This document shows positions 9,533 through 18,493 of a DNA stretch of 64,000 nt, piece after piece; position 1 is the stretch's first letter, and every line of letters starts with the position of its first letter. A program made the translations under genes and the position numbers. Below the pieces are notes generated by a model that saw nothing but the letters and a program-made list of their open reading frames with translations, was not told where the DNA came from and ran no database searches. The DNA is from Spirochaetia bacterium (lineage in GTDB: Bacteria; Spirochaetota; Leptospiria; Leptospirales; Leptonemataceae): assembly GCA_021413825.1 (NCBI GenBank), contig JAIOPQ010000027.1, forward strand, positions 1-64,000, given 5' to 3'.

Positions 9533-10825
9533 TCAGCGCCTGCGACTCGGGAGTTTGGGCGTGAATGGATTCACTTCCGCGGCCTCGGGGGCCGCTTCCT
9601 CAACTCCAGTTATGACGTTCATCCCTTCTGTGAGTCCTTGAACTTCTGTAACGCTTCCATCGCTTAGCCCCGTTTTGACTGGGACTCGTTTTGGTTTTTT
9701 GTCCTGGAGAACCCAGACCACGGCATTGAATGCTTCTTTCCCGGGTTCCTCAACGATTTCTTTTTTTGGCGTATTGCTTCTTCCAGGGGGCGTCCAGGCA
9801 AGGGCTGCGTTGGGGATGTAGATTACATTTGATTTCTTTTCCATCACGAATTTGACGTTAGCCGTCAAATATGGGAGTAATTTCCCATCAGGATTCTCAG
9901 TGTTCACTACAACTGTGTAAGTAACAACATTCTGTGTCATCGTAGCATTCAATCGGACTTTTGCGACCTGCCCTTTGAACGACATCCCAGGGTGAGCATC
10001 TACGGTGAATTCGACCGCCTGCCCTGTGCGAATATGACCAATGTCTGCTTCATTTACTGGAACCCAGATTTGAATCCGACGCAGATCTTTTGCAATTAGG
10101 AATAGACTGGGCGCGCTAAGACTTGCCACAACGGTTTGCCCAATATTCACACGGCGATCGATTATGATTCCGCGAATAGGTGAGTGAATTATGCAATAGC
10201 TGAGGTTTTGCCTGGCCCGCTCCACCAGAGCCTGCGATTGAACGACTGAAAGTTCTGCCTGACGAATTGCTGCGCGACTTACCTGCACATTTGCCTTGGC
10301 AGTTTCATAGTTTGATTGTGCAATATCAAAATCGCTCTGAGAGAGCGCGTCCGATGGTCCAAGCTCTTGTGCTCGTTTCCATTCACGTTCTGCTTGATAT
10401 AATTTCGCTTTTGTTTGATCCAGATCAGCCTGCGCTTTGGCGACACCTGCTTGCGATTGATCGTATTGTGCGGTTGCTTGAGTTAAGTCAGACTTATACG
10501 TTGCATCGTCAATGTAGGCGAGGATCATTCCTTCTTCGATCTGCGATCCATAGTCGATGGGTTTTCCCGCCTTATCGAGCCCAAAGCGAACAATTCGCCC
10601 GGCTACCTGAGCTCCCACGTCGATCACTTCCTCCGGTTCTACGGTCCCTGACGCTGCAATCGCAGACGTGATATCTCCCTTAACGGCCGTTGCAGTCCTA
10701 TAAGATTCTGGGTTCTTCTTGCGCAGAACAAACCAGGCCACAAATCCAATGACGATTACAAGGCAAGCGGCTATGATTATCAAGGATCGTCTTGATACTT
10801 TCTTTAGATCAAATGGAAATCGCAA
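9533..10825 (-). CDS. macA: MacA-type periplasmic adaptor (HlyD/RND MFP family)
   Basis: About 430 residues: a membrane anchor near residues 15-33 (LIIIAACLVIVIGFVAWFVL), a lipoyl half (VDVGAQVAGRIVRFG), a long alpha-helical hairpin rich in Ala, Gln and Lys (residues about 95-200), the second lipoyl half (IHSPIRGIIIDRRVNIGQTV) and beta-barrel domains. It links MacB to the outer-membrane factor. Two TTG codons lie side by side at 10828 and 10825; the second is six bases after an AAGGGG ribosome site, so I take 10825. All three genes of this operon appear to start at non-ATG codons. Confidence 0.87.
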   Translation of the reverse strand: MRFPFDLKKVSRRSLIIIAACLVIVIGFVAWFVLRKKNPESYRTATAVKGDITSAIAASGTVEPEEVIDVGAQVAGRIVRFGLDKAGKPIDYGSQIEEGMILAYIDDATYKSDLTQATAQYDQSQAGVAKAQADLDQTKAKLYQAEREWKRAQELGPSDALSQSDFDIAQSNYETAKANVQVSRAAIRQAELSVVQSQALVERARQNLSYCIIHSPIRGIIIDRRVNIGQTVVASLSAPSLFLIAKDLRRIQIWVPVNEADIGHIRTGQAVEFTVDAHPGMSFKGQVAKVRLNATMTQNVVTYTVVVNTENPDGKLLPYLTANVKFVMEKKSNVIYIPNAALAWTPPGRSNTPKKEIVEEPGKEAFNAVVWVLQDKKPKRVPVKTGLSDGSVTEVQGLTEGMNVITGVEEAAPEAAEVNPFTPKLPSRRR

Positions 10826-11016
10826 CAACTGCCCCTTTTGAAAAAACGTGCGTGCCGGTTAGACCGAACGGGGTGCGTAAGAGTTCCCCGGAACAGTTAT
10901 TCATTGCGTGCTCGTAAAGATCGACGAATTTTCCTGCACGAATCGGAACGAAAAAAAGTCTACTAATCCCGCAGCTCATTGGAAAATGGGAACCCTCAGG
11001 GTAAAAGGAGAGCAAC

Positions 11017-11433
11017 ATGAACGCATTATATACGGCAGCGGCTACAGCCAGTGGAGGACGGGACGGAAAAGTTGTTTCAAGCGATGGGGTTCTGGATCTC
11101 ACGCTTGCAATTCCAAAAGAAATGAACGGTCCAGGGGGAGCCTTCACAAATCCAGAACAACTTTTTGCTGCTGGCTATTCCGCCTGCTTCCATAGCGCCC
11201 TGAAACTTGTAGCAATGCGATCAAGAAAATCCGTGGAAGGTTCAACCGTTACGGCTAACGTGAGCATTGGCAAAGGCGAAGGCCCTGGATACATTCTAGC
11301 AGTTGATCTACATGTAAAAACGCCAGGCCTTGAACCGACAGAAGCGCAAGAGCTAGTTGAAAAAGCCCACAAGGTTTGCCCGTATTCAAACGCAACGCGC
11401 GGCAATATTGAAGTGAAACTTACAATCGACTAA
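11017..11433 (+). CDS. ohr: Organic hydroperoxide resistance protein (Ohr/OsmC family)
   Basis: A 138-residue protein, the usual Ohr length, with both redox cysteines: Cys57 in AAGYSACFHSAL and Cys121 in AHKVCPYSNATRGN. The early Arg in GGRDGKV and Glu in TNPEQLF fit the Ohr active site. Ohr reduces organic hydroperoxides in the cytoplasm using a dithiol, usually lipoylated proteins. The ATG at 11017 follows AAAGGAGAGCAAC, a good ribosome site. The gene stands alone, divergent from macA; no OhrR repressor is next to it. Confidence 0.93.
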   Translation: MNALYTAAATASGGRDGKVVSSDGVLDLTLAIPKEMNGPGGAFTNPEQLFAAGYSACFHSALKLVAMRSRKSVEGSTVTANVSIGKGEGPGYILAVDLHVKTPGLEPTEAQELVEKAHKVCPYSNATRGNIEVKLTID

Positions 11434-11466
11434 TTGTTTGGTTTAACGGCCGTCGAGGCTTATGCG

Positions 11467-11793
11467 TCAGAGAAATTCCACGGGAATGCCATCGACGGCC
11501 TCAATTGGTGTTGCGGCCAGGAACGATTCGTGGACGTTTAGAGTAACGCCGTCCGATTCAATCGTGTAAACGGTATGCATAACTTCTTTTTTGTAACGTA
11601 CCTGGGTTACTTGAGTAACACGAAATTGTTTCAAAACCACTGGCTCATTCAGCGAAGGAAACGCGCCAGCTTCGCGCCGTTCATCAAAATGCAAGTACCA
11701 GACTAGATCATCCACGCGAAACCGCACAGGCCCCGGATCTTCCGAAATGGCTGGTGTTAGCCCAAACCAGGATTTTATCCAGTCCCAGATCAC
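11467..11793 (-). CDS. Hypothetical protein of about 108 residues
   Basis: The frame is open further upstream to 11898, but I place the start at a GTG at 11793 (VIWDWIKSWFGLTP), after CAGGATT, because the longer version would overlap the promoter and start of the divergent RCC1 gene. The protein contains RFRVDDLVWYLHFDERREAG and a run of beta strands (LKQFRVTQVTQVRYKKE), and looks soluble. No family recognised. It is convergent with ohr, 33 bases away. Confidence 0.5.
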   Translation of the reverse strand: MIWDWIKSWFGLTPAISEDPGPVRFRVDDLVWYLHFDERREAGAFPSLNEPVVLKQFRVTQVTQVRYKKEVMHTVYTIESDGVTLNVHESFLAATPIEAVDGIPVEFL

Positions 11794-11878
11794 AATCCTG
11801 CGATTTTCGTGACGGATGACGCCTGAGGCAATCCAAAAAGCGTTGCAAAATATTTCGGAATTTTTAGTATTTATTGGG

Positions 11879-13234
11879 ATGCCAAGGGGAACGTTCACAA
11901 TTTGCGCACTCCTGATGGTTTCGTCGTGTGCCTATTCCACTCATTGTGACACTTCTGATTTCTCATGCAACCCCTGGGCTGCGCTAGGTCTGTTCCAGGC
12001 ACAAAAATATGGTCAGGTTTCTAACGGCTTCGACGGGGACACAGTTCTTCTATTCCCGGATGGTACAGTTCGAGCGTGGGGTGGAGCGTCAAACGGGCGT
12101 CTCGGAAACAACGGGACCGTTAACGTTGGCGACGGTGCGGGACCTTCCATCATTTCTACGGGAGACATCCTGGTGGGAGCTACCGTTTCGCAGATTTCTG
12201 CGGGACATCAAAGCACCTGCGCATTGCTATCTGATGCAAACGTGAAATGCTGGGGCTTTGGTGGAGAGGGGCGAACCGGATACAATTCAGAAGATAACAT
12301 AGGCGATGGGATCGGACTGGCCGTGAAGGACAAAGGAATCGTACCCATTGGGGTAACGGTTACTCAAGTTGAAGCCGGACCTCATTTTACATGTGCACTC
12401 TTGACTACGGGCAATGTGCGGTGCTGGGGAAATTCCCCAGCCGGAGAAACTGGCTACAACTCAACCAATCGAATCGGTGATGGAATGGGACTGTCCATAA
12501 TCGATGCCGGCGACGTTCCGCTTGGCGCGCCCGCGAAGTTCATTGACGTTGGAGGGGATGGTGCTTGCGCCGTTTTGACCAATGGTGCCGTCCGTTGCTG
12601 GGGCAACGGAGCGAATGGCAGACTCGGACACAATTCATCTACGAACATAGGGGATACACCCGCAAACTCAATTATCAATGCAGGCGATGTGCCCATCGGA
12701 GAACTTGCAGTTTCTGTAAGCGTAGGCTTGGAACACACTTGCGCTGTGCTTGTTACAGGTGCGGTTCGGTGCTGGGGAAATGGAGCCAATGGCAGGCTCG
12801 GACACAATTCAACGTCTAATATTGGAAATGGTGTTCAATCAATTATCGCAGCGGGAGATATACCGTTAGGCGGCCTTGCAAGGCAGGTCGCGGCTGGCTC
12901 TGACAGTACGTGTGCTCTGTTAACAAGTGGATCGGTACGGTGCTGGGGCAATGGAACTGACGGCGCACTCGGTTACAATTCAACTTCAAATGTTGGAGAT
13001 GGCGTAGGCCCCAATATTCTTACGGTGGGAGACGTTCAAGTTGGTGGGCCAGTCCGTCAGATTTCTTCCGCAGGGGGTGTTGCCTGTGCATTAATGGAAA
13101 GCGTGCCTACACGATTGCGGTGTTGGGGTGCCGGCGCGAACGGTGCTCTGGGATTTAACGTCACCAGTTCCATTGGAAACGGCAGCTGGTTGTCGATAAT
13201 CACTGCAGGCGACGTTCCAGTTGGTAAGAATTGA
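11879..13234 (+). CDS. RCC1-repeat lipoprotein, probable beta-propeller
   Basis: A protein of 451 residues from the ATG at 11879, with a lipoprotein-like signal (MPRGTFTICALLMVSSCAYS). It has about seven repeats of roughly 58 residues with the pattern HxCALLxxGxVRCWGNGxxGxLGxNSTxNIGDG, the hallmark of RCC1-like beta-propellers; about seven blades close a ring. Cys pairs within each repeat could form disulfides outside the cytoplasm. The two central repeats (around 12590-12640 and 12765-12815) are nearly identical in DNA. Eukaryotic RCC1 is a GTPase exchange factor, but bacterial surface versions have no settled role; adhesion or protein binding is a guess. Confidence 0.8.
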   Translation: MPRGTFTICALLMVSSCAYSTHCDTSDFSCNPWAALGLFQAQKYGQVSNGFDGDTVLLFPDGTVRAWGGASNGRLGNNGTVNVGDGAGPSIISTGDILVGATVSQISAGHQSTCALLSDANVKCWGFGGEGRTGYNSEDNIGDGIGLAVKDKGIVPIGVTVTQVEAGPHFTCALLTTGNVRCWGNSPAGETGYNSTNRIGDGMGLSIIDAGDVPLGAPAKFIDVGGDGACAVLTNGAVRCWGNGANGRLGHNSSTNIGDTPANSIINAGDVPIGELAVSVSVGLEHTCAVLVTGAVRCWGNGANGRLGHNSTSNIGNGVQSIIAAGDIPLGGLARQVAAGSDSTCALLTSGSVRCWGNGTDGALGYNSTSNVGDGVGPNILTVGDVQVGGPVRQISSAGGVACALMESVPTRLRCWGAGANGALGFNVTSSIGNGSWLSIITAGDVPVGKN

Positions 13235-13240
13235 TCGCCT

Positions 13241-13280
13241 GACGCGGGATAAATTGTTTGCCTCAATTTAGTCCTGCGTC
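13241..13280. other. Strong intergenic stem-loop after the RCC1 gene
   Basis: The left arm GACGCGGGATAAATTG (13241-13256) pairs with CAATTTAGTCCTGCGTC (13264-13280) with one bulged G and one G-T pair, leaving a 7-base loop. It begins seven bases after the stop codon. No T-run follows, so it is not a classical intrinsic terminator; it may stabilise the 3' end of the upstream mRNA or act as a processed terminator. Confidence 0.55.
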
Positions 13281-13347
13281 TAGTCTGGAGTTTCTTAGAC
13301 AGGGGAACTACGTTCTCCTGCATCTCATCTAGTGCAAGGAGGCCACC

Positions 13348-13971
13348 ATGATCCAGAGGACCCATATTTATGTCTCTAAGGTGCTGGGGCTGGTATTACT
13401 GAGCGCCGGAATTGCTTCCTGTTCCGGATTTCCCTCCAACACGGGGACGGCCCTTGCATCCGCCCTGCTATTCAACTCCGTTTCCAGTGCAGCCACGACT
13501 GCAGCCGGAGCTGCTGCTTCTGGCTCGGCGGGATCAACGGGCCCGTTTGTGATCAACAGTAACTGGAATTGTGGGGCTACCACAGACTGTCAGGACGTAA
13601 ATGATTTTGTAATCACAAATCCCGTTGCAAGCGACGTGTTAACAGTCACCGTTTCCGCGGTAACTGGAACCTCAACAATACGCATGTCCGTTTTCGCGCC
13701 TGGCTCGGGTTTAAACGGAGTCAATTTGATCAACGGGGGAACCACGGATCACAGATGCTTTGGGACCAATGTAGGAGATTCGGTCACAGTTAATAATCAA
13801 ACAACAACTGGCACATACAGAGTTGGTCTCGGCCGAGACTGGAACAATAGCAGCGGCAACACAGGCACCTACACTCTAACTGTATCGTACAGCGCAGCCA
13901 AGCTAGCATATACGGGCCAAACCCTGGACGACACTGCAACGTTGCTTGTTGCTGCTACTACCTGCCCTTAA
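13348..13971 (+). CDS. Putative lipoprotein, beta-rich, function unknown
   Basis: A 207-residue protein with a lipoprotein-like signal (LVLLSAGIASCSGFPS, Cys about residue 25), then a low-complexity Ala/Ser/Gly/Thr stretch and a beta-rich domain containing NWNCGATTDCQDVNDF and a final TYTLTVSYS strand. The arrangement resembles bacterial pre-peptidase-type sandwich domains, but the match is loose. The ATG follows CAAGGAGGCCACC, a very strong ribosome site. It lies in the same direction as the RCC1 lipoprotein and may be exported to the same compartment. Confidence 0.65.
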   Translation: MIQRTHIYVSKVLGLVLLSAGIASCSGFPSNTGTALASALLFNSVSSAATTAAGAAASGSAGSTGPFVINSNWNCGATTDCQDVNDFVITNPVASDVLTVTVSAVTGTSTIRMSVFAPGSGLNGVNLINGGTTDHRCFGTNVGDSVTVNNQTTTGTYRVGLGRDWNNSSGNTGTYTLTVSYSAAKLAYTGQTLDDTATLLVAATTCP

Positions 13972-14002
13972 TCCTTCGCATGTTCCAAAAATAGGAGTTC
14001 CG

Positions 14003-14800
14003 ATGCCGAATAACTTTAGCGGGAAGATTATTCTAGTCACCGGGGCAAGCTCAGGAATCGGTAAGGCCACCGCAAAACACTTTGCTGAGGACGGCGCACG
14101 GGTTGCAATTATGGCGCGCACCATCGCGAAGCTGGAAAGCCTACGGGCAGAATGCCCAATTCCGGATAACGTTTTAGTAATTGGCGGCGACGTTTCAGTT
14201 GAAGCCGATTGCAAACGTTGCATTCAGGCAATTGTGGCAAAATGGGGCGGCCTGGACGCAGTCATTCACAACGCCGGAGTAAGTATGCGAGGTTCGGCGG
14301 AAGAAACGGAAGTGCAAGTATTCCAATCGTTGATGGAAGTTAACTATTATTCGCTTGTCTATATGTATAAACATTCTGTGTCGTCACTCAGGGATCGAAG
14401 GGGACATTTTGTTTCCGTTTCAAGTATGATGGGAAAGTACTCTACGCAGCTTCGCGCGGGATATACAGCCAGCAAACATGCAATGGTTGGATTTATGGAC
14501 AGTGTCCGATTGGAGCTGAGTGAGGCCGGCGTGCATGTAATGACGGTGATCCCGGGATTTGTAAATACTGACGTTGCACAGAATGCCTTTGCTCCGTCGG
14601 GAAATCGTCACGGAGTCCATGACCAGGCAATTCTTGCAGGGCTTCCACCCGAGCGAGTTGCTCAGGACATATACAACGGAATGAAGAGTCGCAAGCGCGA
14701 GGCCGTTTCTTCGCATTTTAAGGAGAGATTCGCGCTTTTCCTGAGCAAATGGAGTCCGTCTCTGCTGGATAGACTGTTGTTAAAGATCAAAGTAACCTGA
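14003..14800 (+). CDS. Short-chain dehydrogenase/reductase (SDR)
   Basis: A 265-residue classical SDR with the NAD(P) motif TGASSGIGKA at about residues 13-22, NAG in HNAGVSMRG, a Ser in the SVSSMMG strand, and the catalytic YTASKHA. These reduce or oxidise alcohol/ketone substrates with NAD(P)H in the cytoplasm. The frame is open from 13946, but ATG 14003 follows ATAGGAGTTCCG and gives the normal family start, so I use it. The C-terminus (FLSKWSPSLLDRLLLKIK) is longer and amphipathic, as in SDRs related to DHRS7 that act on lipids; the substrate remains unknown. Confidence 0.85.
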   Translation: MPNNFSGKIILVTGASSGIGKATAKHFAEDGARVAIMARTIAKLESLRAECPIPDNVLVIGGDVSVEADCKRCIQAIVAKWGGLDAVIHNAGVSMRGSAEETEVQVFQSLMEVNYYSLVYMYKHSVSSLRDRRGHFVSVSSMMGKYSTQLRAGYTASKHAMVGFMDSVRLELSEAGVHVMTVIPGFVNTDVAQNAFAPSGNRHGVHDQAILAGLPPERVAQDIYNGMKSRKREAVSSHFKERFALFLSKWSPSLLDRLLLKIKVT

Positions 14801-14802
14801 CG

Positions 14803-15591
14803 TTAGTCGGGAATTGAAATAATCCCCTCTAAATACAAAGATCCTGTCCCCGCGAACGTTACACGATCTTCCAAAAATTCGCAGATTAACTCACCGCCTC
14901 GCGACGAAGCCTGAAACGCTTTCAGATTCTTCTTTTTGAGCTCACTCGCCCAGTACGGAATCAAAGTACAATGCGCCGAACCAGTTACTGGATCTTCGTC
15001 CACACCAACGCCAGGCGCAAAGAATCGTGAAACGAAATCGTACTGTTTACCCGGAGCACTTACTATAATTCCATGGCTGGCCAGAGCCTTCATTGCTCTG
15101 AAATCCGGCGCAAGATTTCTGATTTCATCCTCTGAATCAAAGATAGCCAACAAGTTTGGTTCGGAGGAAAATAACTTGAGCGGGCGCTTCCCGAGACAAT
15201 CGCTGACGGCTTCCGTGATTTCCATGGAAGGCCCAATTACTCTTGCCGGAAAATTCAAAGAATAAAGGTCATTTTGTTTCTCAACATAAAGCGGACCACT
15301 CTTTGATTGAAAACAAATACGATCGGCCATTTTTCCGATTCTATTTGCAACAAACGCCGATGCCAGAGTTGCATGACCACAAAGCGCAATTTCCACTGCC
15401 GGTGTAAACCAGCGGATTTCAAATTCATTTCCCCTGGACACAAAGAATGCCGTTTCCGCCAGATTGTTTTCCATCGCAATGGATTGCATAATCGAATCTG
15501 GTATCCATGCATCCAGAGGACAGACGGCCGCTGGATTTCCGCGAAATACAGAGCTTGCGAAGGCATCGACTTGGTACATTGAGATCTTCAT
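14803..15591 (-). CDS. PhzF family isomerase-like protein
   Basis: A 262-residue protein starting MKISMYQVDAFASSVFRGNP at the ATG at 15591, preceded by AAAGGATGAA. It carries the PhzF landmarks: GNPAAVC, the catalytic Glu46 in NNLAETAFF, the turn LCGHATLA, and GVDEDPVTGSAHC in the second half. PhzF in phenazine makers isomerises a dihydro-hydroxyanthranilate; most relatives in non-phenazine bacteria have unknown substrates, and nothing nearby suggests phenazines. It is convergent with the SDR (2 bases apart) and divergent from chrA. Confidence 0.88.
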   Translation of the reverse strand: MKISMYQVDAFASSVFRGNPAAVCPLDAWIPDSIMQSIAMENNLAETAFFVSRGNEFEIRWFTPAVEIALCGHATLASAFVANRIGKMADRICFQSKSGPLYVEKQNDLYSLNFPARVIGPSMEITEAVSDCLGKRPLKLFSSEPNLLAIFDSEDEIRNLAPDFRAMKALASHGIIVSAPGKQYDFVSRFFAPGVGVDEDPVTGSAHCTLIPYWASELKKKNLKAFQASSRGGELICEFLEDRVTFAGTGSLYLEGIISIPD

Positions 15592-15620
15592 TTCATCCTT
15601 TGATTGTTCAAAAGCGCGTC

Positions 15621-15653
15621 TTGACAATGATAATCGTGGACAGTAGTATTGTC
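15621..15653 (+). promoter_or_regulatory. Sigma-70 type promoter of chrA with an overlapping inverted repeat
   Basis: TTGACA at 15621-15626 is followed by a 17-base spacer and TAGTAT at 15644-15649, which is a near-consensus vegetative promoter. The predicted transcript would begin close to 15656, about 16 bases before the chrA ATG. GACAAT (15623-15628) and ATTGTC (15648-15653) form an inverted repeat that covers both promoter boxes, the kind of layout expected for a repressor or MerR-like site; the binding protein is not known. Confidence 0.55.
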
Positions 15654-15671
15654 GCGGTGATCCCTGAATCA

Positions 15672-16865
15672 ATGTCCAACAGGCCTCCTCCAGGAGGAAC
15701 TACGGAAATCTTCCTAACATTCTTGAAACTGGGCTGCATCTCTTTTGGTGGTCCGGTGGCGCATATAGGCTACTTTCATTCTGAATTCGTGAATCGTAGA
15801 AAGTGGATAGATGGACATGCATTTGCCGATCTGGTAGCGCTATGCCAGTTTTTACCCGGGCCAGCAAGCAGTCAGGTGGGGATTGCGCTTGGACTGTCGC
15901 GTGGCGGTTACACGGGAGCTATCGCAGCATGGTTCGGCTTCACACTACCATCGGCGGTTTTGCTCTTCCTGTTTGGAATTGGTCTCGTAAAATTCGGAAC
16001 CAACATTCCGGCCGGAGCGCTGCACGGACTCAAGATCGCAGCTGTGGCCGTGGTTGCCCAGGCGCTCTGGACTATGGCAAACAAACTTTGTCCAGACAAA
16101 GAGCGCCTCACGATAGCATTGGTTGCAGCCACCCTTGCCGTAGCTCTTCCGTCCACAATAGGCCAGGTTGCTGCGATTGTTTTCGGTGCGGCTGCTGGAC
16201 TGATGATTTTCAGAAACACGGATGAAGGCGAGCTGCCTGCTGCGTCTGCGGGACATGGGAGTCACATTGTTGCAGTCATAGCCCTCGTCTTATTCTTCGC
16301 CTTGCTATCAGGTCTGCCTGTACTGGCAAGACTACTCGACCGGCATGATGTTAGGCTACTTGACGCTTTTTTCCGGGCCGGGGCTCTGGTTTTTGGTGGC
16401 GGACACGTTGTGCTTCCATTGTTACAATCGGAAACAGTACAGAGCGGATGGGTATCCAGAGACGCGTTCATGGCGGGGTACGGTGTTGCGCAGGCAATAC
16501 CGGGGCCCCTGTTCACCTTTACGGCCTATCTGGGAGCAATATCCACAGGAGAGCCAAACGGAATTCTCGGTGCTCTAATTTGTCTAGCTGCGGCCTTCTT
16601 ACCGAGCTTCTTACTGGTATTTGGTGTATTTCCTTTCTGGGAGCAACTCCGCAGAAGAAAGTCAATGCGAAGCGGCATGGTCGGAATTAATGCAGCTGTT
16701 GTGGGCCTGTTGCTCTGTGCATTCTATAATCCTGTATGGATCAGTGCAATAGGGTCGGCGCCGGATTTTCTAATTGCGGCCTCAGCATTTGTGTCACTTG
16801 TATTCTGGAAGATACCTCCATGGGCGATTGTCGGGCTATGTGCGGTTACAAGAATATTCCTGTAA
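15672..16865 (+). CDS. chrA: Chromate transporter, two CHR domains
   Basis: A 397-residue integral membrane protein with two homologous CHR halves: FLKLGCISFGGPVAHIGYFHSEF and LCQFLPGPASSQVGIALG in the first, FFRAGALVFGGGHVVLPLL and GVAQAIPGPLFTFTAYLGA in the second. These FGG and PGP motifs are typical of ChrA, which exports chromate and lowers Cr(VI) toxicity. The start is placed at ATG 15672 (MSNRPPPGG) because the promoter at 15621-15649 would make longer forms untranscribed. It is not accompanied by chrB. Confidence 0.88.
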   Translation: MSNRPPPGGTTEIFLTFLKLGCISFGGPVAHIGYFHSEFVNRRKWIDGHAFADLVALCQFLPGPASSQVGIALGLSRGGYTGAIAAWFGFTLPSAVLLFLFGIGLVKFGTNIPAGALHGLKIAAVAVVAQALWTMANKLCPDKERLTIALVAATLAVALPSTIGQVAAIVFGAAAGLMIFRNTDEGELPAASAGHGSHIVAVIALVLFFALLSGLPVLARLLDRHDVRLLDAFFRAGALVFGGGHVVLPLLQSETVQSGWVSRDAFMAGYGVAQAIPGPLFTFTAYLGAISTGEPNGILGALICLAAAFLPSFLLVFGVFPFWEQLRRRKSMRSGMVGINAAVVGLLLCAFYNPVWISAIGSAPDFLIAASAFVSLVFWKIPPWAIVGLCAVTRIFL

Positions 16866-16873
16866 GCGTTTCC

Positions 16874-17449
16874 TCAGGTCAATTGTCGCAGTGCCGTACC
16901 CATCATATACATTGACACGGCCAGCACATAGTGATAGAGATCGACCCGCTTAAACCCGGCCATTGTCCCGGAAGAACCGATTGCAAGGCCTGCGACTATG
17001 AGTATGATTGCGCCCGCGATGGCAAGGAGTCCAGCAGTTCCGGGGAGCGCGCGCACGCCAGCAATCACGATCGCCAGAGCTGCAAGTCCCCCGATCACAA
17101 TTCCGTAGGCCGGAATTGAGAACACAAGACGATTGAACAAAAATGCAATCAGGAGCAATCCCCCCAAAACGAGAATTTTAGAATCAGTTGAGGGGATTTG
17201 AAACACTGCACTCAGAAAACTCAATGCAAGCAGTGGAATTCCAACCTGTCCTGCCATGCCGGATAGCATGGAATGCAATGGCGCAATCTGGGGAAGGACA
17301 GAAAAACGAAACACTCCAGCAAGCGATGCCAGGCCAACAAGCCCCAGCCCAATGGCTCCGTATCTCGACCCTGCGAGATAGACACCCCAGGCACAATAGA
17401 ATGAAACTCCGGCGAGGACTGCGTCAGAAATTACTGTTGAAAGTTGCAT
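16874..17449 (-). CDS. Integral membrane protein, function unknown
   Basis: A 191-residue protein starting at ATG 17449 with about six hydrophobic helices; examples are AIGLGLVGLASLAGVF, LGGLLLIAFLF and ALAIVIAGVRALPGTAGLLA. The end VDLYHYVLAVSMYMMGTAL places a His and Tyr near a final helix. It ends nine bases from the chrA stop, convergent. I do not recognise the family. Confidence 0.6.
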   Translation of the reverse strand: MQLSTVISDAVLAGVSFYCAWGVYLAGSRYGAIGLGLVGLASLAGVFRFSVLPQIAPLHSMLSGMAGQVGIPLLALSFLSAVFQIPSTDSKILVLGGLLLIAFLFNRLVFSIPAYGIVIGGLAALAIVIAGVRALPGTAGLLAIAGAIILIVAGLAIGSSGTMAGFKRVDLYHYVLAVSMYMMGTALRQLT

Positions 17450-17566
17450 TGTGGCTAAGTCGAAAGCTCCGGCCTGGACGTGGCAACAAAGAAATACTAA
17501 GGGCTTGCATGAATCACTGCTACCATGCTTGCATGCGATTGAGTAGGGTCAATCCTCCGATTCTAT

Positions 17567-18493
17567 ATGAAACGCGTAACTCTGCTATTGTGCATCGCAC
17601 TCATCTGTATCTTCGTCGGGGATATTACCAGAAAGCCCGGTTCCATTTTGCGCAATATCAGCGACTCTGACTGGGAGGTCCTGCCCTTCGGAACGTCGTC
17701 CAAGCTGGGCGGTGGCGGATTCAACTGGCACGTCTCTGTATTCACTTATACTCTTAAGATCCTTATACCCAAGGAAAGTGTATTTCTCTTCAATGAAATC
17801 AGGGTCGAACATTCAACCACGCCTGCGTTTGTACCATTTCCGGAACTATTTATTGGACCAACCGGTGTGGCGCGCTGGTATCAGATTGCGCGAATCTCTG
17901 GAGGCATTTCTTATCTCGTTGGTTTCCTGCTTCTCGCCTGGGTCGCGGTTATTTTAGCAAGTGCAAAGGAAGGTAGGTACCTTTGGCCTTATGCTCTGTT
18001 CATGGTTTACGTTCTTGTATCGGTGACTGTCGATAGTGGGATCCTCCACTTCATCTGGCGGGATTTCGGCCTCCTCTGGATGACCCTGGACCCCGTGCGG
18101 GTTGCGCTGATATATGCGATCATATTCGCTTTCATTCCGCTGAAAACACCGCGGTTTCTGCGCTTTCCCATTTATGGTGTGATGGGTCTTGTGGGTGCCA
18201 TTGACATTTTTCAATACCAGCTAACGTCTGATTATATCGTATCGATGCGACAAATGTCGCACGAATATGTCTACCAGGATCCATTCGGTATCGTACGGTT
18301 CGTTGGCATTCTGGCGGCATCGCTGCTCGGGCGATGGGCGGCCGTGCCTTGGGCGATCCAACTGGCGCCAGCGGTTTTGCTGCTGGGCGGAATATCCCCC
18401 CACATTTATGTCTTAGAAGCGGCGCCTTTGATCGTTCACATGCTCATTCAGAAGCGGCGGAAGCTGTTGATCACGTTCGAGGCTGGAGAATAA
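17567..18493 (+). CDS. Multi-pass membrane protein, function unknown
   Basis: A 308-residue protein with an N-terminal hydrophobic segment, a periplasmic-looking region of about 80 residues ([14 protein letters not shown]), and six or so further membrane helices from about residue 110 to the end, finishing with a basic [10 protein letters not shown]. The ATG at 17567 is the first Met of the frame. The last 23 bases overlap the convergent ynfA gene. No family recognised; base composition is like the neighbours. Confidence 0.6.
   Translation: MKRVTLLLCIALICIFVGDITRKPGSILRNISDSDWEVLPFGTSSKLGGGGFNWHVSVFTYTLKILIPKESVFLFNEIRVEHSTTPAFVPFPELFIGPTGVARWYQIARISGGISYLVGFLLLAWVAVILASAKEGRYLWPYALFMVYVLVSVTVDSGILHFIWRDFGLLWMTLDPVRVALIYAIIFAFIPLKTPRFLRFPIYGVMGLVGAIDIFQYQLTSDYIVSMRQMSHEYVYQDPFGIVRFVGILAASLLGRWAAVPWAIQLAPAVLLLGGISPHIYVLEAAPLIVHMLIQKRRKLLITFEAGE

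Noticed and set aside
11794..11898. Longer N-terminus for the hypothetical protein at 11467
   Set aside because: It would overlap the start of the divergent RCC1 lipoprotein and adds no recognisable sequence.
12160..13200. Tandem direct repeats that might be a CRISPR or satellite array
   Set aside because: The repeats are about 175 bases long, imperfect, in one open frame and encode RCC1 blades.
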